From Avena insularis (Eukaryota; Streptophyta; Magnoliopsida; Poales; Poaceae): a stretch of 64,000 bases of DNA. Numbering within the stretch: the stretch's first letter is position 1; each line of letters starts with the position of its first letter. The DNA lies in assembly GCA_023614405.1 (NCBI GenBank), contig CM042694.1, positions 476,071,392 to 476,135,391 on the forward strand, written 5' to 3'. Both the position numbers and the translations under genes were made by a program. The notes under the pieces were generated by a model. It was not told the origin of the DNA. It saw nothing but the letters and a program-made list of their open reading frames with translations, and did no database searches. Shown here piece by piece: positions 34,358 to 46,862 of the stretch.

Positions 34358-35705
34358 AGTTTTTGAAACGGAGGAGCGCGAAATGCTTCAAAGTCGGTGT
34401 GTTATTTTGCCGCTCGACAGAGATTTTGAAATTGGCTACCGGCCAAATAATAATAATAGAAATGTGGTACTCCCCGGTGGGAGATTTCGGCTCAAAGTTT
34501 TTGAAATAGTGGGGCGGGAAATGCTTCAAAGTTGGTCCTTGATTTTGCCGCTCGACAGAGATTTTGAATTTGGCTACCGACCAAATAATAATTAGTAGTA
34601 AAGTGGTACTCCCGGGTGGGAGATTTGGCCTCAAATTTTTTGAAACAGTAGGGTGGGAAATGCTTCAAAGTCGGTTTTTGATTTTGCCGCTCAACAGATA
34701 TTTTGAATTTGGTTACCTGCCAAATAATAATTAATAGAAAAGTGGTACTCCCCGGTGGGAGATCTCGGCTCAAAGTTTTCGAAATGGTGGGGCGAGAAAT
34801 GCTTCAAAGTCGGTGTTTGATTTTGCCACTCGACAGAGATCTTGAATCTGGCTACAAGCCAAATAATAATTAATAGTAAAGTGGTACTCCCTGGTGGGAG
34901 ATTTGGCCTCAAAGTTTTTGAAACACTGGGGCGAGAAATGCTTCAAAGTTGGTGTTTGATTTTGCTGCTTGATAGAGATTTTGAATTTGGCTACCGGCCA
35001 AATAATAATTAATAGAAAAGTGGTACTCCCCGGTGGGAGATTTGGCCTCAAAGTTTTTGAAACGGTGGGGCGGGAAATGCTTCAAAGTCGGTTTTTGACT
35101 TTTCCGCTCGACAAAGATTTTGAATTTGACTACCGGCCAAATAATAATTAATAGAAAAGTGGTACTCCTCGGTGGGAGATTTGGCCTCAAAGTTTTTGAA
35201 ACGGTGGGGTGGGAAATGCTTCAAAGTTAGTGTTTGATTTTGCTGCTCGACAGAGATTTTGAATTTGGCTACCGGCCAAATAATAATAATAGAAAAATAG
35301 TACTCCACGGTGGGAGATTTGCCCTCAAAGTTTTTGAAACGATGGGGCGGGAAATGCTTAAAAGTCGGTTTTTGACTTTGCCGCTCCACAGAGATTTTGA
35401 ATTTGACTACCGGCCAAATAATAATTAATAGAAAAGTAGTTCTCCCTGGTGGGAGATTTGGCCTCAAAGTTTTAGAAACGGTGGGGAAGGAAATGCTTCA
35501 AAGTCAGTGTTTGATTTTGCCGCTCGACAGAGATTTTTAATTTGGCTACCGGCCAAATAATAATAACAGAAAAATGGTACTCCCCGGTGGGAGATTTTGC
35601 CACAAAGTTTTTGAAACGGTGGGGCGGGAAATGCTTCAAGGTTAGTGTGTGATTTTGCCGCTCGATTGAGATTTTGAATTTGGCTACCAGCCAAATAATA
35701 ATAGA
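34358..35705. repeat. Tandem array, ten units of ~139 bp
   Basis: Units start at 34358, 34496, 34635, 34774, 34913, 35052, 35191, 35329, 35468 and 35606 (the last is partial). Each holds tttttgaaacggtggggcg, a ttttgccgctcgacagag block, the segment ggctaccggccaaataataa and a gtactccccggtgggaga block. Unit lengths are 138-139 bp and units differ by a few bases. Overlapping minus-strand ORFs of 93 codons across units come from the repeat, not from a gene. Confidence 0.93.
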
Positions 35706-36469
35706 AATAAGCTAGTAGACGGTATGCTATCTGTCCAGGAATTCAAGTGCTAGAGTCACATTAACTAATCATCCATGAGCATAATAATTGTGCAGACTGA
35801 TATTTTGAATTTGGCTAGCGTCCAAGCAACATTTGGATAAAAGGTGTACTCCCTATTCAGGAATTGAAGGCCGAGAGTGACATTAACTTATCATCCATAA
35901 TGAAAATTGGATAACTTCGATTCAAACAGGGTTGGCTGCAGGTTTTGCCGCTCGACTGAGATTTTTTAATTTTGTTAATGGTACTCCCTCGGTACGAATT
36001 TAAGGCTGATACACATCAACTGATCATCAAAATACTTACCATATTGGCAAAGAAATGGGATACATTATCTCCGATTCAAACGGGGTAGGTGCAAGGATTT
36101 GTCGATGGACTGAGATTTTGAATTTCGCAGTTGTCCAAAGAATAAAAAACCTTTGTGAGGTTCATGAATCCAAGGCTGAGAGAGTGAGGTTGGGGCACAA
36201 GATTTTTGTGCATCGAGCATATGGTAAACAGATAAAAGCATGATGCGAAACAAATACTCCCTCCATTTTTGTTACATGGCCCCAAACACAACCCGGGCTC
36301 TGTAGCAGGAACCATTTCACAGGACCATTATACTCAGCTTTCATTGTCAGGGTTCATCTTCAATTTAGACAAGTCTCTTCATCTATGGGCTCTCGAGAAT
36401 TCTGCTAATCTCGTAACATCTTCAACTCCGCATCACATGCTAATGCTTTTTGTCTCATATCATCGATTG
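35706..36469. other. Decayed continuation of the tandem array
   Basis: Partial copies of the 139-bp unit core recur at 35798-35825, 35943-35970 and 36096-36140 (gactgagattttgaatttcg). No coding sequence is supported. A Stowaway-like end (tactccctccatttttgtt, near 36254) has no partner that I can find. Confidence 0.5.
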
Positions 36470-39400
36470 CTCATCTATGCACTTCCTGTTCAGCCCGTAG
36501 TGCTATAATTTCTACCTGACTAGACAAATACAGTGACTTGGACTTGGACTTGGACTTGCACTGCCACAACCCAACATTACGTCGGAACATGCTTTTACGA
36601 TGACCTTCACCTTTTAGTACCATTTTAAATGTTTCTAGACATTCTTCTTGGGTTTGTTCTAGACCATCTTTCCCAGGTTTTGCCATCTCCTCATTCAATT
36701 TAATCTATAAGGTTATCAGTTGGTAGACATGGGTGAGAGAAGAAAAGCTAATATAGAGAAACATGTAGACAACACATTTAACTTGTCTATGAACAAATCT
36801 TACAAGTTGGCATGGCTGATTACGCATCATATATATTGTAGTAAAAGTATAGCTATCGGATCATACTGATAAGAATTTTACCACTAGCACGCAATAACAG
36901 GACTATGCCAACATGGCATTTGTCTGTTTCTTCATTGTCGGGTGCATGATATACACAAGACAACTCTTTTTACAGCTGAAAACTGAAACTCACACTAGTT
37001 GGAAATCATCTAGTACTTAAATTCAAAGGAAAACTGGGCAGAAGTTCAGGTAGTGTTGCACATCTAACTATACATATAAATCACTGCAGGTGTGTCATCA
37101 CAAAATATCAATCGAACAGAAGACTTACAATAACACTCTTAGCGGAGGGATTGAGCCCTTCTTTTTTGCTCGTCTGGCATGCCTGGAATTTTTGCTGCAG
37201 ACTTACCGCACCTTTCTGCAAAGTGGGCAGAACACATTATCAAAATATAAGAAGCACAAAGTCTATAGAAGATTAAAAAGTAATTATTCTTACTATTGCG
37301 CTCAGGTGGCCAATCAATGCACGAGATCCAGTTCGGTTTTTTAAGCGTTGTGCATCATGGTTTCTCTTGTTTTTCTCAGCGTTCATCTGCAAAAGGAGAC
37401 TAGTGATACAGATGTGCAAATAGGAATTTTGAATGTGATATGGTATCAGTCTTCACAAACCATACCGTAATCTTTGGATCGAACCAGTGGTCGAGAAGAT
37501 CTATCTAGTGTTGGTCAGTCATAGTGTGTTCCATGGGAGTCATTCTTTGAATATCCTTTCTTGCCTTACCATCAAAGTATTTACTCTTTAGCCTGTGGCG
37601 CTGTTGGTGCAAAGAACAGGAGAACATGTCCATGAGAACATACTCTACATCCTCATTATCCTGATCGAAGTTGAATTTTGTCTGTCGGCAAGAATGGAAC
37701 ATTTGATGTGTTATGTGACTTAGAATAGAACTAAGAGCAAGCTTGAATGCATGGGACAGAGCACCATGAGTTACATGTAACTTCTGCAATAATGAATTGT
37801 AATGGTCAGGGGTCTATTGGTGGAGCTTGAACGATGCGAAGATGGGAATATCATTCCTAACAAAAACACCTATTTCGGATGCTAGAAAAGTAGATTCTTC
37901 TGGATCTTCTGGCCTTCGCTTGCCAGGCACAATAGAATTGATGCAATAGCGTTCCAAAAATTTTAGCTTCAAGCTTTTTTCCTACCGTTGGCCCTGCTTT
38001 CTTAAATATTCATGTAGCTTCCAATCCAACCATTACATCAAGCTTGCACGGTATATATAAGGAAGCATGCATCGATAATCCTTGGAACACATACCTTGTT
38101 TGGCGACGAGCTGATCAACAGGTTGGTGATCATCACTAGCTTGTTGGTGTTGTGCCAGCAGTGTTAGGCAAGTAGAGGTCAAAACTGGTTCGGCTATCAA
38201 TTGTTCCTGGGTATCTTGATTGGCAATTGGTGATTGTGGAATGTGTGGGATGGTATTTGATGCGTCTACTACTATTGGAACCTGTGGTGTGCCACCAAGA
38301 CGACACTTTTTAGTCGTATGTGAGTTTCCTGATTTTCGTTTATTGTATTTCACGGCGTGTGTTTGTGTTCCACCGGTAGCATTAGCAGGACTTCTTGTTG
38401 ACACTTCGCGTTTGGTACCTAAACGTATCTTACATGAACCAGCTGATTCCTGACACACATAAACAATACTTCAATCTGTTATAGTTCTATATGTAATGAG
38501 ATGCACATGGAACAGAAGAATAGTAAGGAAAAATGTGCTCTATATATATGATTCATGAACTAGGCAGAGGGCATTGCAAAATATTTGGTGGGATTGAAAT
38601 ACAAAACATGGAAAATTCAACAGATATCCCAATTAAAACATAGAGCAAGCACCTTGAGGGGTGGACAAGCTGGCGGACTAGCAGGGAGGTCCTCGATGGG
38701 TCCAACTTCCTGAGTCAGGTCTCCCTCGAAATATTGTTCATCAATAGAAAATAATGCTGAATCAGACACTTGCCGATCATAGTTTTTCTCCCTACTGGTA
38801 CCTAGAAGGTTCTTAGGTGAACCAGCTGATTCCTGGCACACATAAGCGATACATTAATCTATCAAAGTCCTATGTAAAAATGAGACGCAGATAGAACAGA
38901 AGAACACTAAGGCAAGATATGTTGAACATATATGATGCATGAACTAAGAAGATGGCATTGCACAACCTTTGGTGGGAATTGAGGTACGAAACTGGAAGAT
39001 GAAACAAATATCGCAATGACAAGACAAAGCAAGCACCTTGGGCAGTGGACAAGCAGGCGGATTAGGGAGGGGGTTCTCGAACGGTCCATCTTCCTAAGTT
39101 AGGTCTCCCTCTAGGTTTTGTTGATCTTGCGGATAAAATTCTGCATCAGAATCCTGGACTTCATGATTGGTGGTGGTAGCTACGAGAGATGTAACTCTCT
39201 GCGGGCTGAGCGACCTTGCATATTTGGAATTCTTTAATAATCTATCTTCCCTAATCTTTTGTTCTTCCTCATCAGGTGGCCGCAAATCACCTTACATGCA
39301 TCAGCAAAAAATATATCTTATGAGATTTAAGAGCGAGGTGTGTGTAGAAGAGGAAGTTAGTACAGTGCTAGCAAGCAGTTGAAAGCTCTGAAGGAACAAT

Positions 39401-39830
39401 AGCAGACATATGCTTAATTGCTTATATGATGCCTCGACAAGAAATGTCAGAGTACAAGATAAAAAACTCAGTGCGAGAATGCAGTGAAACAAGCGATGAA
39501 CTACTTTCAGACATCAAATGCGTAAAGAGCATATGAAGTGTATGGCAGCAACCTTTGTAACCGCGATTACGCGATTTCCTTCACGTGCCTTTGCCGGACT
39601 TATGGTGAGCTACAACCTCACCATTCTCCCTTGAGTGGATTTGCCTCCCCAACTCTCTGGTGCCATGGACAAGGTCGAGGAAGAAGATCCGGTGCCATGG
39701 AGTCGGGGAAGTGGATCCAACGAAGCTGCAACGGTGTTGCTGAGCCAGCTCCGGTGCCATGGACCTCATGTACAGAGGAGCTAATCTAGTGTGGGCTAGA
39801 GTCGGGAGCTGGTAAAACATCTTCGTGGTC
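36470..39830 (-). pseudogene. Spliced gene with plant transposase (Ptta/En/Spm, Transposase_24-like) region
   Basis: Exons are visible on the minus strand with GT-AG borders: around 39295-39038, 38837-38655, 38450-38102, 37940-37465, 37390-37310 and 36700-36475, plus a first exon near 39720-39600. The exon region at 37465-37860 reads GVFVRNDIPIFASFK, then QQRHRLKSKYFDGKARKD, then LLDHWFDPKIT. The next exon (NAEKNKRNHDAQRLKNRTGS) matches the conserved NKxNRxxQ...TGS motif of the family. The C-terminus is charged and Ser/Lys-rich. Three TAG stops lie within exons, each explained by one CAA/CAG or TGG change. I infer a CACTA-related accessory protein or a domesticated relative; the TNP2-type transposase is not seen. 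Confidence 0.6.
38436..39130 (-). repeat. Tandem exon-intron duplication inside the transposase-like gene
   Basis: 38436-38740 and 38821-39130 are about 385 bp apart and align along intron and exon. Both exons end in a GDLT..E.GP.E.LP..PPACP motif before a gtgctt donor. Confidence 0.7.
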
Positions 39831-40525
39831 GCTACGGTGGCATGCTGGTGGAGAGTCTGTGAAGGGGAGATCGGATAGAAGGAGCACGACCGTGGTCGTG
39901 CAAGGTGATCTCGAGGGATTCAGCCCGAAGGGCGCGGGTGGTACTAGTATGTTTGAAACTTTGAATTGTGGGGCGCATGGGAATTTACAAGAGAAACCAT
40001 TTTGAGGAATGGACTTTGGCGTGTTGTTTCTGGACCAAAGGGCGAGATGAAAATTTAGTACCGTTTGAATTTTGGACAGAGGAGCCCACTGTGGCGGGTG
40101 TTTCTAGCACACTGCTTGGTGGAAGAGGTGATTTTGGCTTGTGGTTTGTTGCTCAGTTGATTTTTTTTGTACTCGATCTACTACTGCAGTCTAAAAGTTT
40201 GACTTTAGGGCCACACAAGTATATAGTGCACAAATTTATTCACGGTAATGGGCATGAACTACCTTTCATGGTAATGTGTCAATTTTCAGCAAAACGTGTT
40301 TCTACAGATCAAAACAAAAGTGCAAAATAAGGCTTTTCCATTTTCTGAATGGCTAGAATGAGACTGGGATACATTATCCAGATGAAGCAATTAGGTATAG
40401 TATAGTTTAATATAGCGTGCCAACGAAAATATCAGGCTAACAACACAACGAAAGTCATCCTCATTATTCGAAATAACAATCTATTCGCATGGCAGCTCTT
40501 TCATCACCCTTCAAAAATCATCTGC
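39831..40525. other. Region upstream of the transposase-like gene
   Basis: Likely promoter side. At 39955-39985 it contains tttgaaactttgaattgtgg followed by ggcgcatgggaa, which resembles the core of the 139-bp tandem unit. No ORF supported. Confidence 0.35.
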
Positions 40526-41640
40526 CTACAAAGATGCGCGGAGAATCTCTGCTCGTGCTTTGACCTGTTCCAAAACCGTCACGTTGATCTCATTGATATC
40601 TGCATCGGCTGAATTGGGAGCACAATTTTCAGCGACTAACTTCTGAAGATCAGCGGCAACATCAAGGACATCTTCAATAGTAGAAATCCATCCTCGGTTC
40701 AATTCTTTGATCTGCCGAGTGGCTGTGTCCAAATCCTTTTGGAGAAGCCTAATCTTAGCTTCGGCCATGCACCATACGTCGGTTTGGTTCATAGAAATGG
40801 CTGTATGATAGGCACGCTGAATATCTGTGCTGCAAACCTCCTTGGCAGGGACATGATCATGCACTTGCTTCTGCAAATTGCAATGCAGCAAATCAATCAG
40901 TAAATAACACGCAAGATGCAACAAATAGCCATGTTTAGGGTACTCGACCAGGCCATGTTTCTGTACCAGTTGTGTTGTGTCGAGCGGGGATAGATCTGCA
41001 TGTCCAAAACTCTTCAGGATTCCTTGGCAAGACAGGGCAGGTTTCGACAGTACATCATCTTCCATGCCTGGGGAGGATTGTCTGGGGACTATGTCCAAAA
41101 CTCTTCAGGATTCCTTGACTAGTATTACAAGACAGGGCAAGCAAAGGCTGAACTACTCTCAAAAATAAAATGCATAACGACAACGCGCGTATATGCAAAA
41201 TGGAGGCAAATCATTGTCTAGGGAGGATTGTTGGGGGTTATCATTGGGCTGGCGAGGCTTCGTACTAGTGCGAGATAACCAATTTGGCTTGATGACTAGC
41301 AGTTGCCTTCTTTTCTCTTTGAACTGATCCTGCGGTACTGCAACTAGCATGCATTAGAAATAATTGGTAACAAGAAGGCACAACAAGGAAGCGATGAACT
41401 ACATTCGGAAGTAGTAGTAGTAAAGTGCAAGGAAAGCAGACATAGTAAGTATGCAGCAACCTTCATCTCAGCTATACGGACTTCTAACCATCGCCCTGGT
41501 GAGGGGTCCGCATGGAGTACGCGTCTGCCGTTTCGGGTGGTGGGGAAGCTGACACTCTGAGTGAGCAAAGCAGATGCGATGAAGCAACGATGGTAGTGTG
41601 GATGATGGCGTCGCTGAGTAGACTCCGATGACCTAGAAGT
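40526..41640 (-). CDS. Uncharacterised spliced gene, coiled-coil C-terminus
   Basis: The last exon is readable to a stop at 40526. It reads QVHDHVPAKEVCSTDIQRAY, then AEAKIRLLQKDLDTATRQIK, ending in VKARAEILRASL, with heptad-like spacing. A plausible intron (donor gtacag near 40970, acceptor tttgcag near 40874) joins it to an exon starting MEDDVLSKPALSC. Further upstream, a first exon around 41475-41560 and a second around 41345-41200 lie in the same order as in the gene at 36470-39830. The intron starts gttgctgcat and gttgctgcca, and a gaagcgatgaactac block is shared. So it looks like a tandem relative with a different C-terminal half. Function unknown. Confidence 0.45.
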
Positions 41641-42040
41641 CGGCTAAGGAGGGGTGGGATAGAGGATGATGTGAGTATGGATTGTGGAGTTGACAGGCGA
41701 GCGAGCGAGAGGCACCGTCAGTATGGATATAGCTAGCGTTTGCCGAGAACTGAGAAGTGAAGGAAGGGTTAAATTTTGGGAAAGGTAGAAGGGAGGGTCC
41801 CACCAATAATCCTCTAAAAGTTTGAACTAGAAGATCCCGCCAATATCACGCGAAAATTTAGTGCTGAATCGCACTTGGCTCACCTCCCGAGTAGTATTAA
41901 AAGGAAGGCTCTAAAAGCAGCACACATCGAATGCGATGGCATGGTGGCGTGTGCAGCTTGTGAAGAAAAGTCGGAGTCTAGTACGATGGCGGATACTAGA
42001 TGAAAAAGAAAATTAGGGTGGTGCTGGCTGCCAGGCGTGG
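41641..42040. other. Upstream region of the gene at 40526-41640
   Basis: Purine-rich on the plus strand (gagcgagcgagag near 41700). No ORF supported. It ends at the solo LTR insertion. Confidence 0.4.
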
Positions 42041-45000
42041 TGTAGCATCCCAATTGTCTAACAATTGCAATGCTACTAGCCTAGTCTATATATATGCTAC
42101 CTTCCTACATATAATTGTTGTATCATAATTATATCATGCTCATGTCATCATGCCACATTGCATTTGAGCATCATATAAAACCTTTTTCATTTGGTTCTTA
42201 TCTCATATGCACTATTAATTGTATTTGCCTCTTGATACATTGTATTTGGTTCTTGATAAATGCTTGATGCCCAAGTTGAGTTGGGGGCATATCTTTTATT
42301 ACTCCACCACCTTTCTTTGACACCACCATATAATTCCACCATCCAATATATATGTGGGTCTTTGCATTCCTTCTGGCTTTTGTCTAGCTCACATATAATT
42401 GAGATGGATCCACTTCCACTTCCACATGCTCTCATATATGAATCATGTTGTTTTCACAATATGGATATGTGGAGAGCCACATGGCCACCTTTGCATGCAT
42501 GTTGTTAGTTTCTCTTTCTCTAGCTTCCATATGGATCTATCAATATATGCCCATGTATGAGGATGTATTTTGGCCATAAATGATCTAGTGGAAAAAACAC
42601 ACACTATATTGATCATATGACTTCATCCATGTGCATATGCGAATTAATTCATCTTGGTCAAGCAAACTTCTCCTTTGTAGGGGTTTATTCCAATATCTTG
42701 AATGCATGCATGCAACATTCTAGCCACATGCAATATAGCATCCTCTTTCTAGTCACATGAAATAACCATGCCTTGTGTGAAACACCCCTCTCTTGTTGAA
42801 ATATTTGGGTTCTTTTGAATAAAGGGTTTTGGCTCAATCTTGTTGGTGCTTTATATGATCAAAACCATCATCTAGATCTATGTCGATACCATATTACCAT
42901 CTTGTCATATCCCCACCAAAGTCATTTGTTTTGACCATCTTTAAATGTTATCTAGCTCTCATATGGTTTTGGCCTAACCTCTTTGTCTACACAAAACCAT
43001 CTTCTTTCTCTAGCTTTTCCTAATCTATCTAGCTAAACTCAAAACCCTAGTCCTCCCTTCCTTCCTTTTCCCTAGCATCTACTCATATGCACTTGCTACA
43101 CCCCCATGCATACACACACAACCATCTCTAGCTAGTTTTCTCCACCGTGGCCTTGCTAGATCTTGTCGCAGCGGTGCAATCAGCTACACCCAGAACCAAA
43201 CCTTGCCATCTGATCAAACCTGACCCTCTCCCTGGTCCCCTCCTTCTCTCACGTTGATAACAAGCAAAGAGAGAGGGGAGAGTACCTAGTCTACCGATCC
43301 CTCTCTCCCTCCCTTTTCACCTTTTGGGCAAAGCCACCACCACCACCACGTGAGCCCCTTCCTCCTCCCAGCTACCCTCTTATCTCCAACCAGATCGTGA
43401 TCTAGTTCCCCCTCCTCCTCCTTTCCCTTCCTCCCTAGCCATGGCCATGTCCCTTCCTAAACCCTAGCCTCGGCCTCGGTTGCTAGCCGATGGAGGAGTG
43501 GTACCCAGAGGTGGGGATAGTCGGGGGAAGCTTCTTCGCCGTCCTCACCGACACCTCGCAACAGGAACTGCGCTGGAGCATGTCGGAGAAGCCTCGCCGC
43601 CGTCGTGCCCGAGCTGAACCTTTCGCCGCTGCCGCTAAGCCCCGTCGCTGATCACCTCCACCTCCACCTCCAGTACCGCTCACGTGAGCCTCTGGTGAGC
43701 CTCTCTACTCGCCAGACATGCTCGCCTCCTCCCTCTCTTCCGGTATCGCCGCCGTGCTCCGTCAAACACCCTAAGCTGCCTCCACCACCGCACAGATGAG
43801 TCGCTACCAGACAACAACAACAACATCAGAGAACCCCGTGCGCAACCTCTATTCTTCCGCAGTTTCCGGTCGATGTGGTCCGCCTCCGTGCGAACTTGCT
43901 GAACAGAAATCGTAGCCCTATCTATCCTCTTTCGAACGAGCTAATCCACGGTCAATTCGGTTCAGTGACGCGGTAGTAATCGTCCTCGCAAGATCGCGTC
44001 AACTCAGGTGTTCTCTGACGAAAACCAGTCCGCGCCGGACGTGTTTTTTTGCCTCTGTTCCTCACAAGATCCCGGCCGTTGTAGACCTCCATTTGAGAAA
44101 CCTTGTACACAAACATTGTAGAGCGAGCTGAGATCTACACTTTTCGTTTTTACATCATCTCCAGTTTATCGCTAGATTCGTCGCCATCGTCCTTCGAACT
44201 TGGCTTCAGCTGCTGTTTTTCCTAGAGACGAAATTTCAGTTCGTCAGCCTTCGCGAAAGGTTTTGCTTAAAAGCCCCTGTAGTTTTTCCCGCCTCCACCC
44301 GTAGTCCCTGGATCCGCCACGTGTCCGACCCATTGGCGCCGTCTGATATTGCGATACGTTGGCCCACCGTGATCTCTCTGGTGGGTGAACCCATGATGAG
44401 AAAAGCCCACAGAGAGCCGCTGCCCCACCTGCCGCTGAGTCAGCGTGGGACCCCACGCGTCAGTGACTCGGGCTAGTTCCACCTGAGTACAAAAAGTTTC
44501 TGTGAGCCTTTTCAAACTAAAGATAATTCCAGAAAATTGCATATTAGTTTTAATATCCAGAAATTAATAACTTTTAATTGATAAATCCAAATAATACAAA
44601 TAATATATGTTTTTGAATCAGAAAAATGTGAGGGTTTCAAATATGCCATTCAAAATAATGTTTGACTAATTTAAATTTTCGAAAATGTTTAATTGCAATA
44701 AAAATGCCTTTTCTCAATTAATTAATAACTTTAATTCTATAACTCCAAATTTGACAAATAATATGTCTAAATTGATCAGCGCGACGAGCCCGTTCTAACT
44801 ATGTTTTCCTTGATATGAATTGTAGCATGTATAATATAAATATTAAGTGGACAGCAAGTGTTATGGGAGCAAAACATGACTAAAAACTTAATAAAATGAT
44901 TTATTCTTGTCCACACACCTCACCCTTGCCATGCTACATTATTGCCATATAAATTGTGCATCATTCATCATGGCATGCTTGGTTGCTTGTCGCATTTTAT

Positions 45001-46862
45001 TTATATGCTTGTGCACATTATTTATGTTGGTCCTTGTTTGTTTGGTTCTTCTTTCGAATAGAGGCCGAGCAGGGGAATTATCAGGAATCCCAGGAGTACT
45101 ATCCAGATCCATCCCTCGCTTCAACTGAGCTGTCAGGCAAGCACTACCACATGCTTGCATACATATAGTACCTATTTCCTCTATCTTATTCTTGCATCAT
45201 GGAGTCGCGAATGCATTAAATTGAATCCCAAGTACTGCATAGCCTTTACTTTAAACCCCACCGAGCTTGTTCCTCCATCCCATGAGCCATTACTACAGGA
45301 GTTGTTTGAGCCATGCGAGTCGTAGAACAACATGTGTAGGGTATGTGAGAGTCTGATGGATAACGAGGTACCTAAACAACTTAACCTGAGTAGTATGGGA
45401 TAACTAATGAAAGAGGTACCGGTGGGCAATATCTGTTATTTGGTTTTTCATGCTCACTTGTGTCCCGTAGGACCCCGAGTACTTGATTCCTGTTCCTTGA
45501 CTATTCGCACTATCCACATCCGGGAGGCCTTATGGACCCCCCTGAGCCAGATCTTGATCCATTTCTATTTCTTGGGGCCACAAACTAGTTTGGGGCTTTA
45601 TTACTATCCTGCACTTATGCCATGCTTTACTGCTTTATTTAAGATTGTGCGTGGAGCACCTGTACTGTTTTGGATCGTGCCATGTTTTCGCGGTATCGAC
45701 AAGCCCAGTCACACTTTCGGGTTCCCAGTCGTTTACAGCCGTCGTCACAAACCCTGGGTCCGTTCCGGAGCCAGCCAACTTCGTTGCAGGTAGCTTGGTG
45801 GGGTGGCCACCTGAAATATTTTATGAATCCTGTGATCGCTTTATCATGAATGCCTCGTTGGGTTTTGAGTTGGTTTTTCCGAGGTTGATCGAGTGTGTGT
45901 TGCTATTTGTGCACCCCTGCAGGGTAAATCTTTCTGAAAGTCGTGTCCGTGGTTATGGACGACTTGGAGCACAGTTTATCGATCATAGACAAGTATAACT
46001 AAAGTACCGTCTTTAGTTTGACTAAATATCTGCCTAGTAATTAGTGCAATATTCATGGAATAATTAATAAAATTGCCAACGGATGGGTTATTCATCCGCT
46101 TTCTCGTTGGTAAGCGAGAAGGAGGATGGATCTATTACTTTATACTATTATAACTGTTGTTTCTAATTAACGGACATCTGCCTATCATTGATTAGGCGGA
46201 TGGTTAGCGAGTATCTATAGACTTGTTAGTTATTATCTGTCGCTACAATCGCGTCACCCAGGTATATGTCCCCTTTAGAGGCATAAAGACTTGCTGAGTA
46301 CCCCTAGGGTCTCACACGATAAATTGTTTGATTCAGATGAACAAGTGTATTCGCAAGATGGATACTGTGTGGAGGAGACAGATGATGTTGGCAATGATCA
46401 CTCGGTGTAGAGATTCCGGGGATGGGGATCCGTGAGATCTATGGGCGGGATGTGCTTATTTATGTGGTATCTTATGCCGATTTGCTTCTTGTCCATACTC
46501 GGATCTTGTTTCCCGCTTCCGCTTGATACTCTGTTGATTGATGTATGAGGAGCTATCCTACACTATTATCTCTATCTAGGATATTTGGATCTTGCCGTAT
46601 GGCATTGTAATATTTCTATTTCTTTTAGATGGTATGGCTCTGAGAACTGTTGTAAGGTAGCTTGCATACATACTCACTTGTGTATGTATTTGATCTCTTC
46701 GCCTGTTGCCTACGCCTCTTGCTCTTGTCCCGATGTTCTTGGAAGTGGTTAGGGCGGCCGACGGGCCTACACGTGGGTGGCCCTGGGCCCCCGCTGTAAT
46801 TCCTTAACCACTTTTGGTTCATCCAGGCTTGAACTTAGAGCGTAGGGTCCGAGGTTGTTACA
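42041..46862 (+). mobile_element. Very long solo LTR (4.8 kb), LARD-like
   Basis: It starts TGTAGCATCCC and ends GGTTGTTACA. The flanks are cgtgg (42036-42040) and catgg (46863-46867), a 5-bp duplication with one G-to-A difference. It has no PBS, PPT, gag or pol. Its layout is an AT-rich start, a GC-rich leader-like centre (43440-44460), then an AT-rich stretch and a mixed 3' part. The size suits the LTRs of barley LARD elements such as Sukkula, but I cannot confirm the family. The small ORFs in the GC-rich part are not convincing. Confidence 0.72.

Noticed and set aside
34353..35694. Series of overlapping 93-139 codon minus-strand ORFs that look like a repeated protein
   Set aside because: They follow the 139-bp tandem array. 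The unit is not a multiple of three, so each frame shifts from unit to unit and ends after two or three units.
34358..35705. A CRISPR-like array
   Set aside because: The units are direct tandem copies without unique spacers, in plant DNA.
36254..36290. Stowaway/Mariner-like end (tactccctccatttttgtt)
   Set aside because: No matching inverted end with TA within about 500 bp, so at most a decayed fragment.
33840..42040. Treating the whole stretch as one CACTA element
   Set aside because: I could not find CACTA termini at either side, and the only clear terminus in the window (57951) cannot be joined to it.
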